This document shows, in pieces, positions 17,149 through 24,555 of a stretch of DNA of 64,000 bases. The stretch is taken from assembly GCF_001885215.1 (NCBI RefSeq), contig NZ_CP018091.1, positions 124,001 through 188,000 of the forward strand, given 5' to 3'. The stretch is from Synechococcus sp. SynAce01. GTDB lineage: Bacteria > Cyanobacteriota > Cyanobacteriia > PCC-6307 > Cyanobiaceae. Each line of letters starts with the position of its first letter. The stretch's first letter is position 1. The translations under genes and the position numbers were made by a program. The notes under the pieces were generated by a model. That model made no database searches, was not told the origin of the DNA, and saw only the letters and a list, made by a program, of their open reading frames with translations.

Positions 17149-17622
17149 CTAAAAAGCCCGAATGAGTTGCTCAAAGTAGGGAGCAGCCAATGTGCCTTCC
17201 TCTGAAGTCAATGTGCCCATAGCAATTTCCTTGAGGCAGCGCATCGCAATCTTGAGATTGGCCAATGGCACCCCAAGAGAGACGTACATATCACGCATGC
17301 CATCCAAGCCGATATCTTCCATGGGCTTGGAATTACCAGCAAGCACACAGTAGCTCACCAAGCGAATATACCAGCCCTGATCTCTTTGGCAGAGGGCAGT
17401 TTTCTCTGGAAGGCCTCGGTTACTCGGCGTATCGGAGCATTGCGCCCAAAAGCGCTTGCTGCCTTCATCAACAATCTTTTGCTGATTGGCTTCCAATTTA
17501 CGCGCCGCGCTAATGCGCGTTATTCCATTATCAAAAAAGGATTGCAGTTTTGTCAGCTCGGCACTGCTGAGGAACCGGTTGGCCTCATCTGACTGAGCAA
17601 TCACCTTTGCCACAATACTCAT
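17149..17622 (-). CDS. apcD4: allophycocyanin alpha-like subunit, ApcD4-like
   Basis: 157 aa from ATG 17622, preceded by AGGGGA. It is alpha-type: a single bilin Cys at 78 (ALCQRDQGWYIRLV) and an ending LEQLIRAF-like tail. The loop QCSDTPSNRGLPEKTA departs from core ApcA. In LoLiP cyanobacteria ApcD4 pairs with ApcB3 to form far-red-shifted allophycocyanin nanotubes at low irradiance. Assignment to that subtype rests on gene order and divergence, and needs a tree. The first gene of the cluster. Confidence 0.8.
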   Translation of the reverse strand: MSIVAKVIAQSDEANRFLSSAELTKLQSFFDNGITRISAARKLEANQQKIVDEGSKRFWAQCSDTPSNRGLPEKTALCQRDQGWYIRLVSYCVLAGNSKPMEDIGLDGMRDMYVSLGVPLANLKIAMRCLKEIAMGTLTSEEGTLAAPYFEQLIRAF

Positions 17623-17907
17623 AGCTGCAAAATCCCCTTGACAAAGGAGCTGATTTACTACCACCAAAAGGTAAGGTCGATCGCTCGCGATTCCGCTACC
17701 GGCTTTAGTAAACGTAACAACTTTTCCGAGCAGCTTGTTAACTCGTTTTACAGAGTATTGAGATTTGACGCTTTAAGCACTGTGTACTTTTCCTGGCTCA
17801 GTCATGCGTTAGGCCTTAAAAAGAGATCCAATGGAACCTCGCCAAAGCCTCAGCAGCCTTGGATGAGACAGTCGTTTCCATCACAATCCGCTGTCACCGC
17901 TAACGGT

Positions 17908-18435
17908 TCAGCCATCAAGGCCATCGTCGACCAGCAATAGGTCCATAGCATCGGAAACCCCGTAACCAAAAGTCCTGCAGAGGCTTCGAACTTCACCGAG
18001 CCGCTGCAAAAGGTCGGTTTGTATCTGCTCAGGTAAAGAGACAGTTATCTTCAATGCCCGCTCAAACATCCGCACCAGCGCATCGAAGTAGCCTTCATCT
18101 TCTAGGCCTACATCATGGCTGAATCCGGCAGCGCACTCACAGTAAAACACCATCAACTCGGCGAGGTTCTCCGGTTGATCGGCCGCCTTTTTGTAGTCCG
18201 AAATTGCTTTCTTGGCCTTGGCTACCGAAATGTCTTGATTCATCAAAATATCCGGCCGTAACCAGCGATTGATGGTGGCCTTGAAAGGCTGGAGTGCATC
18301 GCTACCAATGGAAAAATGTGCATGCAGTAACGCTTGGTTGTCTTTGCTTGCAGCGTAGAGATCGTGCACCAGACCAATCAATCTGGCCCGGTCAAGGTCG
18401 GCCAGTTTGGACTTGAGATCGCTCCAATGGGGCAT
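17908..18435 (-). CDS. DUF6155 family protein
   Basis: 175 aa. The start SDLKSKLADLDRARLIGLVHDLYAASKDNQALLHAHF is the DUF6155 signature, an all-helical domain of unknown function often found in accessory regions. It ends in an acidic tail (LLLVDDGLDG). It is 280 bp upstream of apcD4 on the same strand, and the gap holds no other gene. Confidence 0.7.
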   Translation of the reverse strand: MPHWSDLKSKLADLDRARLIGLVHDLYAASKDNQALLHAHFSIGSDALQPFKATINRWLRPDILMNQDISVAKAKKAISDYKKAADQPENLAELMVFYCECAAGFSHDVGLEDEGYFDALVRMFERALKITVSLPEQIQTDLLQRLGEVRSLCRTFGYGVSDAMDLLLVDDGLDG

Positions 18436-18572
18436 CGTTTTCTAGGTGGCCATGCCAAAATTCTTTCAGACTATGAGCTCTGTCGGCCGGCGATGCCAAC
18501 TCAGTACAGAGCCTGCTCAAGCGCTTAGAGCTGCCGGTGCTGTAGCGATACTTGAAGGAGTGTGCCGGCACC

Positions 18573-18917
18573 ATGATGTTGAGACTGCTTCTGGGACGTG
18601 TCGTCCTGTCGTCTGGCTGGTTGGTCTGCGCTTTGGTGCCGATTGGCCGCGCCGAGGGGTGGAAGGCCTGCGCCTTCAATGACCAGCCGATCGGCTGTCG
18701 CGACACCCACTCCCCTGACGGCAGCGTGCGCATCCTCTGGAACGACGGCAAAACGATGACCTATCGCATCGAGAAGGAAGGCTTCCCCTATTCCACCCTG
18801 CAGGACACACTCGGTGGAGTCTGGGAGCGGCAGGTGTTCGTTCAAGGCAATGCCGTGTTCACCAACAAGGCGAATGGCAATCGGATTTTTGTGCCGTTGC
18901 GTCCAGAATCCAACTGA
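18573..18917 (+). CDS. small secreted cyanobacterial protein
   Basis: 114 aa: a hydrophobic leader (LRLLLGRVVLSSGWLVCALVP), then WKACAFNDQPIGCRDTHSPDGSVRILWNDGKTMTYR, with a Cys pair that could form a disulfide. Short proteins of this kind are common in picocyanobacteria; no function is known. AAGGAG lies 12 bp before the ATG pair at 18573. Confidence 0.6.
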   Translation: MMLRLLLGRVVLSSGWLVCALVPIGRAEGWKACAFNDQPIGCRDTHSPDGSVRILWNDGKTMTYRIEKEGFPYSTLQDTLGGVWERQVFVQGNAVFTNKANGNRIFVPLRPESN

Positions 18918-19085
18918 CCATGAACGACCGCTAGGCGTTGATGAAGGCCTCATTGGTCGAGCCCAACGTTGAAGTCAACGGCTGCTCTGGCTAGCGCCAC
19001 AGGGTCCAAACCCAGCGTATGAACACCGGCAGGCCCAGGTGGCTGCCGATGGGAACCCATACGGTCCAGAATGGGGGGGACGGTT

Positions 19086-19230
19086 TCAGCGGTTCACACC
19101 CTGAAGGAAACGAGGAAAGTCTGGTGGGAAGAGGGTTTTCGGGCCCTTTTCGAATCCAGCGCTGTCCCGCAGCTGTGATGGGGCTCCCTGACAGGACGAC
19201 CCCTCAGTCAGAACGCTCGCCGTCGTTATC
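19086..19230 (+). ncRNA. cobalamin riboswitch
   Basis: The ordered motifs of the class are visible: GGAAACGAGGAAAGTCTGG (19106-19124), then AATCCAGCGCTGTCCCGCAGCTGTGATG from 19153, where the core CGCTGTCCCGCA is the most conserved part, and AGTCAGAACGCTCGCC (19206-19221) as the 3' B12 box. It faces the desaturase at 19455. A short hairpin (GCGGGCttccGCCCCGC, near 19300) in between could act in expression control. Coupling of adenosylcobalamin to a desaturase would be unusual, so a lost B12-related gene is possible. Confidence 0.75.
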
Positions 19231-19263
19231 CCCCATCTCCACCGGCGCGGACCGGCTCCCACG

Positions 19264-19344
19264 ATGACCAAACCTTCCAGTTCAAGGACCAAAGCCTCAT
19301 GCCGCGCGGGCTTCCGCCCCGCTGAGATGTCCACTGTTCCTTAA
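19264..19344 (+). CDS. possible 26-aa leader peptide or remnant after the riboswitch
   Basis: ATG 19264 starts a 26-codon frame rich in Ser, Arg and Lys, ending at TAA 19342. It is the first frame after the riboswitch. Composition gives no clue to function; it may be chance. Confidence 0.2.
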   Translation: MTKPSSSRTKASCRAGFRPAEMSTVP

Positions 19345-19454
19345 ACGCCCTGCCCCAAGGCCGACGCCCTGCCTGACCGTTCAGAGCGGTTGACGGCGAT
19401 CCGCTCACGAATCTGCTCACGGCCTTCGTCTTCCCTTCCCCATTGCCCCCGCGC

Positions 19455-20480
19455 ATGACCACCGACCACCGGCGGGCCGACTTCGTTCTGGCCCCTTATA
19501 TCCGCAGTAGCAATCGCCGCGGCGCGCTGCAGATCCTCAGCGCCGTCGGGCCCTACTTATTGCTCTGGGCCCTGGCCATTCAGGCTGCGGGGCACGCCAT
19601 CTGGGCGCTTCCGTTCATTTTGGTTCTGCTGGTTCTCTTCTCCCTGCGTTGCTTTTCATTGATGCATGACTGCGGCCACCAGTCGCTGTTTCGCAGCCGC
19701 CGGCTGAACCAGATCGGTGGCTTCCTGCTCGGATTGGTCAACGCCATTCCCCAGGTGGCCTGGTCGGCGGATCATGCCTTCCACCACCGCACCAATGGCG
19801 ACTGGGAGCGTTACCGCGGCGTAGCTGACTTCCTCTCCAGCGAAGACTTCGCCCGGCTCGATTCAAAGCAGCAGCGGATCTATGGGCTATTGCGCCATCC
19901 TCTGATGGCCTTCCCCGGGGGCTTCTATTACCTCGCCATCCAACCGCGGCTGGCCCTGCTGCAGGCGATCGGCGCCGCCGTGCGCGCCCGGGCTATCCCC
20001 CGCACAGCCGAGTTCTGGGAGCAGCTGCTTAACAGCGTCTGTGTGATCGGCATTCTCATCCTGGCCGGCCAAGCCTGGGGTTACGGATTCGTGCTGGGGC
20101 TGTATGCCATCACGTTGGCCTTTGCCGCGATGCTGTTCATCTGGATCTTCTATGTGCAGCACATCTTCGAAGGGACCTATGCCCATCCCAGCGAGGGCTG
20201 GAGCAAGATGAAAGGGGCACTTGAAGGCACCAGTTACCTGCAGATGCCGGTGTTGTTGCGCTGGTTCACCGCCGACATCGGCTATCACAACATCCACCAT
20301 CTCTCGGAAGGCATTCCGAACTACAACCTCAGAGCTGCCCATCTCGCCAACGCAGAGCTGCTGCGCGATGTGCCCACACTCCGATTGGGCGACATGCTCG
20401 CGTGCGGCAAATTCATCCTCTGGGATCGGGCCGCCCAGCGCTTGGTGCCGCTACCAGAGCAGGCCCATGCCATTTCATGA
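19455..20480 (+). CDS. membrane fatty acid desaturase family protein
   Basis: 341 aa from ATG 19455. The three histidine boxes of membrane di-iron desaturases/hydroxylases are present: HDCGH (71-75), HHRTNG (111-116) and HNIHH (about 279-283), separated by paired hydrophobic segments (YLLLWALAIQAAG, FILVLLVLFSL, SVCVIGILILAG, FAAMLFIWIFY). It resembles omega-6/delta-12 acyl-lipid desaturases, though short, and could act on another lipid or a carotenoid. The downstream gene overlaps its end by 14 bp. Confidence 0.85.
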   Translation: MTTDHRRADFVLAPYIRSSNRRGALQILSAVGPYLLLWALAIQAAGHAIWALPFILVLLVLFSLRCFSLMHDCGHQSLFRSRRLNQIGGFLLGLVNAIPQVAWSADHAFHHRTNGDWERYRGVADFLSSEDFARLDSKQQRIYGLLRHPLMAFPGGFYYLAIQPRLALLQAIGAAVRARAIPRTAEFWEQLLNSVCVIGILILAGQAWGYGFVLGLYAITLAFAAMLFIWIFYVQHIFEGTYAHPSEGWSKMKGALEGTSYLQMPVLLRWFTADIGYHNIHHLSEGIPNYNLRAAHLANAELLRDVPTLRLGDMLACGKFILWDRAAQRLVPLPEQAHAIS

Positions 20481-20904
20481 GCCTGCCTCACCATGCTCAC
20501 GGTCTTGGGAACCTCGGTTTCTTGAGCAAAACAGCCTGTTGATCGGCCATGCCGCCTGGCAGGGCTACGGCGACAGCGGAGCCGGGATGCTGTTTTGTGA
20601 GCTCGCCAGTCCAGTTCCGCTGGAGCTGGACTGGCGCTACCAGAGCGTGACCTTCAGCCGGCAGTATCTGGGTCGCGATCAGGTGGCGGCTCGGCTGCGG
20701 CGCCATGGCCTGGGGCCTGAAGCCATCAACCCCAGCCTGGACGCCCTCAACACCTACGACCCAGCCCGGGAAGTGGTGGTGATGCTTTGTGGCCATGGCT
20801 GTGAGCTGATCGCCCTGCTCAGGAACCTGCGCACAGCACCGCCGGCCTGCTTTGAGCAAGTGGAGAGGCGCTGGTCAGAGTTCGCTTGCGCTATGCATTC
20901 CTAA
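20467..20904 (+). CDS. hypothetical protein overlapping the desaturase end
   Basis: 145 aa from ATG 20467. The core reads HAAWQGYGDSGAGMLFCELASPVPLELDWRYQSV and later YDPAREVVVMLCGHGCELIALLRNL. No domain is recognised. The overlap suggests co-expression with the desaturase. Codon use is like that of its neighbours, so it is probably real. Confidence 0.55.
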   Translation: MPFHEPASPCSRSWEPRFLEQNSLLIGHAAWQGYGDSGAGMLFCELASPVPLELDWRYQSVTFSRQYLGRDQVAARLRRHGLGPEAINPSLDALNTYDPAREVVVMLCGHGCELIALLRNLRTAPPACFEQVERRWSEFACAMHS

Positions 20905-20909
20905 GGCTT

Positions 20910-21335
20910 TCAGGGTTCGGGATGCTCTTCGCAGGGCATCCACAGCCTTCCCATGGGATGGGCGCCTTGACAACCGAGTTCACGGGCCTTGAGCAGGGCT
21001 TCTTCACGGGTGGGGTAGGCGAAAAAGTTGCCGCTGGGCTGGCCGTGATGGTGATGCACCTGGGCGGCTTCACCACCAAGCCGGAACGGTCCCATGCCCT
21101 CCATGCCGGTCCACCACACCCCCATCACATTGACGCCGGCGATCAGCACGCCCATGCCAACCACGGTGGCGTTGATCACGCCCATGCCAACGAGGCCAAG
21201 GCTGACCACGCCCATCGGCACCACGCCGATGCTCACCACACCCATGGGCACAATCCCGATCGAGATGATCCCCAAGGGGGCGATGCCGATCGCCACCAGC
21301 TTCGGCTTACCGCCGCATTCACCCGTCACCGTCAC
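20910..21335 (-). CDS. Met/Gly pentapeptide-periodic protein with C-terminal DUF3721
   Basis: 141 aa starting at a GTG whose GTGA overlaps the stop of the upstream gene. Residues 14-75 repeat with a strict 5-residue period: G at every fifth position and units such as GVVPM, GVVSI, GLVGM, GVLIA. Ten or more turns are visible, with a decad GVVPM-GVVSI repeated twice. Then comes a His cluster (HHHH) and a DUF3721 tail (YPTREEALLKARELGCQGAHPMGRLWMPC). The period suggests a coiled beta-helix or a membrane-packing glycine ladder. Function unknown. Confidence 0.7.
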   Translation of the reverse strand: MTVTGECGGKPKLVAIGIAPLGIISIGIVPMGVVSIGVVPMGVVSLGLVGMGVINATVVGMGVLIAGVNVMGVWWTGMEGMGPFRLGGEAAQVHHHHGQPSGNFFAYPTREEALLKARELGCQGAHPMGRLWMPCEEHPEP

Positions 21336-21604
21336 TTGTGGCCCATGCTGGAGTGAGTTCCGCCGGTGGTCTCGGCGTGGCTGCTGCACGGCATCCACTG
21401 ATGGCCCATTCGGTGTGCACCGTTGCAGCCGAAGCGCGGTGCGGCGGCCTCCGCCTCCGCCTTGGTGGCGAACACGGCCTGAACAGCCCCCTTGCCCGCT
21501 GGAGCCGACTGAGCTTTTGCTGCCTGCGTATGGACCACCCCCCAGGCGGAGCTCAGCAGCAGAACCTGGCAGGCCAACAAACGCAACATCGGGCAAGCAT
21601 CCAT
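21332..21604 (-). CDS. secreted DUF3721 protein
   Basis: 90 aa from ATG 21604: a signal peptide (MLRLLACQVLLLSSAWG) then the DUF3721 module VFATKAEAEAAAPRFGCNGAHRMGHQWMPCSSH, with two Cys and several His that could bind metal. The tail is His/Met-rich (HAETTGGTHSSMGHK). It is coupled to the repeat protein downstream, which carries the same module. DUF3721 is restricted mainly to picocyanobacteria. Confidence 0.75.
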   Translation of the reverse strand: MDACPMLRLLACQVLLLSSAWGVVHTQAAKAQSAPAGKGAVQAVFATKAEAEAAAPRFGCNGAHRMGHQWMPCSSHAETTGGTHSSMGHK

Positions 21605-21639
21605 TGAAATTCCATTGTGCACGGGTTGGGGAGGAGGCC

Positions 21640-21868
21640 GGGCGGCGCCGATCCGCGCCTTCGAGTTCACGTTCGAGCCGTTGGGCCTCACCGCTCTGGC
21701 CATTCAGGTGGTGACGGGCCTGTGGATGGGCTGGATCTACCTGTCTGGCTTCCAGGGGATCTTCAACCCGGCACGGTGGCATTGGCCTGGCACATCCGCG
21801 GCATCACCGCCCTGGCGATCGCTTTTGTGGCGGTCGGCGCGCTGATCCGCCTGGGCGGGTTGGGTTGA
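21640..21868 (+). pseudogene. CopD-like copper-resistance membrane protein remnant
   Basis: FEPLGLTALAIQVVTGLWMGWIYLSGFQGIFNP and, one frame over, TVALAWHIRGITALAIAFVAVGALIRLGGLG look like the last two helices of a CopD-type protein. The frame changes near 21768, and the N-terminal helices are missing. A degraded copper gene next to DUF3721 proteins. Confidence 0.4.
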
Positions 21869-21907
21869 ACAAAGACTGGTCTGGTTGCTTCCCCCCTGGC
21901 GCTGCCC

Positions 21908-22666
21908 ATGCCCTCCCAACCGATCGTGATCCTCGGTGGTTTCCTGATCAGCCCTGAGGCCTACGCGCCAATGGCCACAAAGCTTGAGCAGTTGAGCGGA
22001 CAGCCGGTGCGGCTGGTGGCGGTGGTCAAGGCTGAGTGGCTGCTGACCGTGTTCGCCTTCGGTTGGGCGAGGATTCTCGATCGGGTGGCCACCACGGTGG
22101 CTGATCTGGCCCGGCACTCCCCCACGGGCCAGGTGACCCTGATCGGCCACAGCTCCGGTGGGGTCATGCTGCGGCTGTTTCTCGATGACGCACCGTTCCA
22201 GGGCCGCTGCTACGACGGCAAAGCCCTGGCCGACACGCTGGTGATGCTGGGCAGTCCCCACACCGCCTTGAGGGCCACGGCCCTGCGCCAGATGGTGCAA
22301 CAGCGTCTGCCGGGATCCTTCTTCTCTGATCGGGTAGGGGACGATCGGGTCAAGGCCGACAGGGTGAGGTATGTCTCGGTGGCGGGAGATCTGGAGTTGC
22401 CAGCGGCCAGTTCCATGGCCAGGCGTCTGGCACCGACGGCCTATCGCAACAGCAGCGGCGATGCCAACGACCGGGGCGACGGCCTGGTGCCAGTGACCTC
22501 GGCCCTGCTGGAGGGCTCAACCTCCGTGGTGCTGCCTGGCGTGGCCCATGGCGGTGCCTTCGGGGCGAACTGGTATGGCACTCCGGCGGTGGTGGTGGAG
22601 TGGTGGTGCGCCCTTGAGCAGCCCGAAACGGGAGCCGACACCGTGGCCAAGGGGCCGGTTGCATGA
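21908..22666 (+). CDS. alpha/beta hydrolase (lipase-like)
   Basis: 252 aa. The nucleophile elbow GHSSGG (Ser near residue 79) follows a typical strand (GQVTLI). An oxyanion-side motif (VILGGFLI) is at the N-terminus, a likely Asp is in GDGLVPV, and the His is in GVAHGG near the end. Plastid/cyanobacterial homologues of this kind are annotated as lipase- or PGAP1-like. Its stop overlaps the next gene by 4 bp (ATGA). Confidence 0.8.
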   Translation: MPSQPIVILGGFLISPEAYAPMATKLEQLSGQPVRLVAVVKAEWLLTVFAFGWARILDRVATTVADLARHSPTGQVTLIGHSSGGVMLRLFLDDAPFQGRCYDGKALADTLVMLGSPHTALRATALRQMVQQRLPGSFFSDRVGDDRVKADRVRYVSVAGDLELPAASSMARRLAPTAYRNSSGDANDRGDGLVPVTSALLEGSTSVVLPGVAHGGAFGANWYGTPAVVVEWWCALEQPETGADTVAKGPVA

Positions 22667-23070
22667 GAGTGGTGCCGTTGCGGCTGACGCCAGGGGCAGA
22701 TCTGCGCCTGGTGCTGGAGGCCTGGATGCAAGAACAGAACGAGCAGGCTGGCTGCGTGATAAGCGGCATCGGCAGCCTGTCGGTGGCCCGGCTGCGCTGG
22801 GCCGGCCAGGAGGCGATCACCACCCTGACGGGAGATCTGGAGATCCTGTCGCTGGCCGGCAGCCTCTCGCCCGATGGGGTCCACCTGCACATCGCTCTGG
22901 CAGACAGCACAGGAGCGGTGGTGGGTGGCCATCTCTGCAGCGGATCGCTGGTGCGCACCACCGCTGAACTGGTGCTGGCTCTGCTGCCGGAGTGGCGCTT
23001 CAAGCGGGAGTTCGACCCTGCCACAGGCTTTGCCGAGCTGCAGATCCGCAAGGCAGATGCCAGCGACTGA
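22663..23070 (+). CDS. PPC/DUF296 domain protein
   Basis: 135 aa: RVVPLRLTPGADLRLVLEAWMQEQNEQAGCVISGIGSL, followed by LEILSLAGSLSPDGVHLHIALADSTGAVVGGHL, is the PPC fold (DUF296), found fused to AT-hooks in plants and alone in bacteria. The HLH...GGH residues can hold a metal. Translationally coupled to the hydrolase. Role unknown. Confidence 0.8.
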   Translation: MRVVPLRLTPGADLRLVLEAWMQEQNEQAGCVISGIGSLSVARLRWAGQEAITTLTGDLEILSLAGSLSPDGVHLHIALADSTGAVVGGHLCSGSLVRTTAELVLALLPEWRFKREFDPATGFAELQIRKADASD

Positions 23071-23086
23071 CTGAGCGGCCTTGCGA

Positions 23087-23299
23087 TCAACCCTCGGGTT
23101 CTTCAACTGGCGGTGGGACTGGCAGTGGGACTGGCAGTGGCCATCGCCGCTCCACCGTGACAAAAACCACCCAGGCCAGAGCAGCGCTGATGCCGCCGCT
23201 CCAATCAGCGCGCAGCAGTTCCACGATCGCTGCCGTGCTGGCCACGATGCGCAGAGCACGCAGGCCAAAGCGGCCCAACTTCTGGAAGTTCGCCGTCAT
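23087..23299 (-). CDS. small membrane protein, Pro-rich tail
   Basis: 70 aa from ATG 23299: a short amphipathic start (FQKLGRFGLRALRIV), one or two hydrophobic stretches (ISAALAWVVFVTV) and a Pro/Val repeat (PLPVPLPVPPPVEEPEG). Unknown function. It is convergent with the PPC gene. Confidence 0.45.
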   Translation of the reverse strand: MTANFQKLGRFGLRALRIVASTAAIVELLRADWSGGISAALAWVVFVTVERRWPLPVPLPVPPPVEEPEG

Positions 23300-23333
23300 G
23301 AAAAGGGGGGTGTTGCGGCTCACTCCAGCACGA

Positions 23334-23364
23334 CGAAGCCCGGTGACAAGGCCACCGGGCTTCG
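23334..23364. terminator. strong 12-bp hairpin
   Basis: CGAAGCCCGGTG and CACCGGGCTTCG are perfectly complementary around a 7-bp loop. There is no long T run, so it may be a bidirectional attenuating hairpin rather than a standard terminator. The following 380 bp (to 23750) hold no gene I can support. Confidence 0.45.
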
Positions 23365-23749
23365 AAGATTGGTGAGGGGCGGAGTTGCTGACGTTGGCCA
23401 CTGGGGCCAGTTTTCTAGTGGGGCTTCCGCTGCGTCCGGGGCACCTCAGGCGGCGCAATGGACGGAACAACACTCTATTTTTTTCGAATCAAAAATGTTT
23501 TCGTACTGAAAACGGTTTCAATCCGAAAATCTTTGGTGCGCCTGGGAAACCAGAGATCCGTGAAGGATGTTTGGAGCAGGGGCCTGATCGTCAGCGAACT
23601 CCTGAGAGTTGCTCAGGTGGGGTGTCTTCCATGGTATGGAGCCTCCCGGTGTCGATGGCTTCATCATCGGCCCGGCAGCTCACTGGGGCAATAGGGGTTT
23701 ATGCCTGATCCCGGCGGCCGCGCCAGGATTGAAGCACTGCATCTCTGCC

Positions 23750-23995
23750 ATGTTCCTGCCCAGCCCCTTCTGTCTCCTCCCTGCCGCCAAGATCGCTGGA
23801 CTGCAGGCGACGGTCCTGTTGCTGCTCACCGCCCTGATCAAGGCCAGGATCCAGATCAAGGCGGCCTCTGCGCTGGGGTTGTCCCTGCTCGCCCTGCAGA
23901 CCCTCGTGTTCCTCGCCGCCGCGGGCGCCTTGGGCCTGACGACCCTCGCTGGTGTGGCGGTTGCACTCAAACAACGCCAAGCGCAGACGGCTTGA
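23750..23995 (+). CDS. small hydrophobic protein, 2 TM
   Basis: 81 aa with hydrophobic segments GLQATVLLLLTALIKA and LSLLALQTLVFLAAAGALGLTTLAGVAVAL. Its stop overlaps a TTG start of the next gene, which supports translation. Function unknown. Confidence 0.4.
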   Translation: MFLPSPFCLLPAAKIAGLQATVLLLLTALIKARIQIKAASALGLSLLALQTLVFLAAAGALGLTTLAGVAVALKQRQAQTA

Positions 23996-24555
23996 GCACA
24001 CTTCCGCCCTGGCGCCCGCTGTTGCGGGCGGCCCGCGAGCGGGAAGGCCGCTCTCCAGCAGCCCGCTGGCTGCAGCTGGCCAGCGTGGCTGTCGATGGCA
24101 CGCCGCGCGTGCGCACCCTGGTATTCCGTGGCTGGGCCGATGGCGAGGCCCTGGATCTGCTCACCGACGGTCGCAGTGCCAAACCGCTCGAGCTTCAGTG
24201 GCAGCCAGCCGTGGAACTCTGTTGGCTGCTGCCCAAGGCCCGTGCTCAGTTCCGTCTGCGCGGGCAGGTGCTGGCTTTGCCCGCTGAGTTGGAACAAGGC
24301 GAAAGGGAACGGCACTGGCAAACCCTCAGCCCCGGCGGCCGTGCCCTCTGGGGTTGGCCCGTACCCGGGGCAGCGTGGGATCCCACGGCGGCTTATCCAG
24401 CGGAGTTGGCCGTCGATACCCCGCTGCCTGAGCACTTCGAGCTGCTGCGCATCGGCCTGAAGCAGGTGGAGTTGCTGGAGCTCAAGGATCACCCGCACCA
24501 GCGCCGCCTTTGGTGCCGTGATCGTGGCTGGGAGGAGGAGCGCCTGAACCCCTGA
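23992..24555 (+). CDS. pyridoxamine 5'-phosphate oxidase-related flavoprotein (Alr4036 type)
   Basis: 187 aa from a TTG that overlaps the upstream stop (TTGA). PPWRPLLRAAREREGRSPAARWLQLASVAVDGTPRVRTLVFRGW, then LLTDGRSAKPLELQ and ELCWLLPKARAQFRLRGQ, are the FMN-binding split-barrel signature. It ends with WCRDRGWEEERLNP, the usual RRxxW-like tail. The cofactor is FMN by family; the substrate is unknown. Confidence 0.8.
   Translation: MSTLPPWRPLLRAAREREGRSPAARWLQLASVAVDGTPRVRTLVFRGWADGEALDLLTDGRSAKPLELQWQPAVELCWLLPKARAQFRLRGQVLALPAELEQGERERHWQTLSPGGRALWGWPVPGAAWDPTAAYPAELAVDTPLPEHFELLRIGLKQVELLELKDHPHQRRLWCRDRGWEEERLNP

Noticed and set aside
17638-17940. Plus-strand 100-aa frame upstream of apcD4
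   Set aside because: No family likeness or RBS; it overlaps the probable apcD4 promoter and the DUF6155 end.
23458-23700. AT-rich stretch with TTTTCG repeats as a CRISPR leader or origin
   Set aside because: Only short imperfect repeats, no spacers, no DnaA-box cluster and no cas genes.
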